From Alphaproteobacteria bacterium MarineAlpha11_Bin1 (GTDB taxonomy: Bacteria; Pseudomonadota; Alphaproteobacteria; MPNO01; UBA830), in contig PTJZ01000002.1 of the NCBI GenBank assembly GCA_002937455.1, forward strand, positions 353,365 through 417,364: DNA of 64,000 nucleotides. Direction: 5' to 3'. Positions 63,919 through 64,000 of the stretch are shown piece after piece (position 1 is the stretch's first letter; each line of letters starts with the position of its first letter). A program made the position numbers and the translations under genes. Under the pieces are notes generated by a model. It saw only the letters and a program-made list of their open reading frames with translations. It made no database searches and was not told where the DNA came from.

Positions 63919-63923
63919 AATTC

Positions 63924-64000
<77 letters not shown>

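Overview
The window looks like a chromosomal segment of a moderate-GC alphaproteobacterium, most likely Rhodospirillales-like and probably free-living or marine. This is inferred from gene content, not from a marker-gene phylogeny. The best evidence is the conserved minus-strand core block alaC-type aminotransferase, homoserine dehydrogenase, glpX and recJ (28.6-33.9 kb), together with a TRAP transporter, bactofilin, Ni-superoxide dismutase and several Rieske oxygenases. No CRISPR array, rRNA, integrase or transposase was seen.

Layout. 0-11 kb is an accessory catabolic region: a 4,5-dihydroxyphthalate-decarboxylase-like gene cut by the left edge, an AraC regulator, a QueG-like double [4Fe-4S] protein coupled to an unusual helix-turn-helix/acyl-CoA-ligase fusion, an FAH-family enzyme, an EamA exporter, a RidA protein, an alpha/beta hydrolase, a DUF1989 protein and an FKBP isomerase. 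11-15.4 kb holds small genes: two VOC paralogues, a methyltransferase, and bactofilin with a secreted partner. 15.5-23.2 kb holds an FAD oxidoreductase, a TRAP operon with an Asp/Glu-racemase-superfamily protein, a luciferase-like monooxygenase and a cysteine-dioxygenase-like cupin. 24-28.3 kb holds a cytosolic substrate-binding-fold protein, a CIA30 protein, an outer-membrane barrel, tRNA-Glu and a DUF2062 protein. 28.6-35.1 kb is the housekeeping block plus an OmpA-family lipoprotein. 35.5-42.5 kb carries transporters and stand-alone enzymes (MFS, GMC, Ddn-like, sugar epimerase, BASS).

42.7-57 kb is a second catabolic region. It has a two-subunit Rieske dioxygenase, SelO, a Ni-SOD gene fused to a membrane leader and followed by its maturation peptidase, a propeller protein and an M23 peptidase. 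Next comes a cluster of three single-subunit Rieske oxygenases interleaved with two leaderless proteins of the periplasmic-binding-protein fold and an IclR regulator. Because the same fold occurs in 4,5-dihydroxyphthalate decarboxylase and THI5, and no permease or ATPase is nearby, these binding-fold proteins are my main candidates for undescribed enzymes working with the oxygenases.

57-64 kb is a patchwork island next to the initiator tRNA at the right edge. Three decayed copies of the tRNA 3' end, a roughly 0.65-kb degenerate repeat of the island's end (pseudogene, terminator and tRNA fragment) and a relic of an HGGxSTGP gene suggest serial integrations. The island carries a Cas4-like PD-(D/E)XK nuclease, a lipoprotein glycosidase, three unknown small genes and, upstream of the first of these, a compact multi-hairpin RNA element ending in a terminator-like hairpin that contains the ribosome-binding site.
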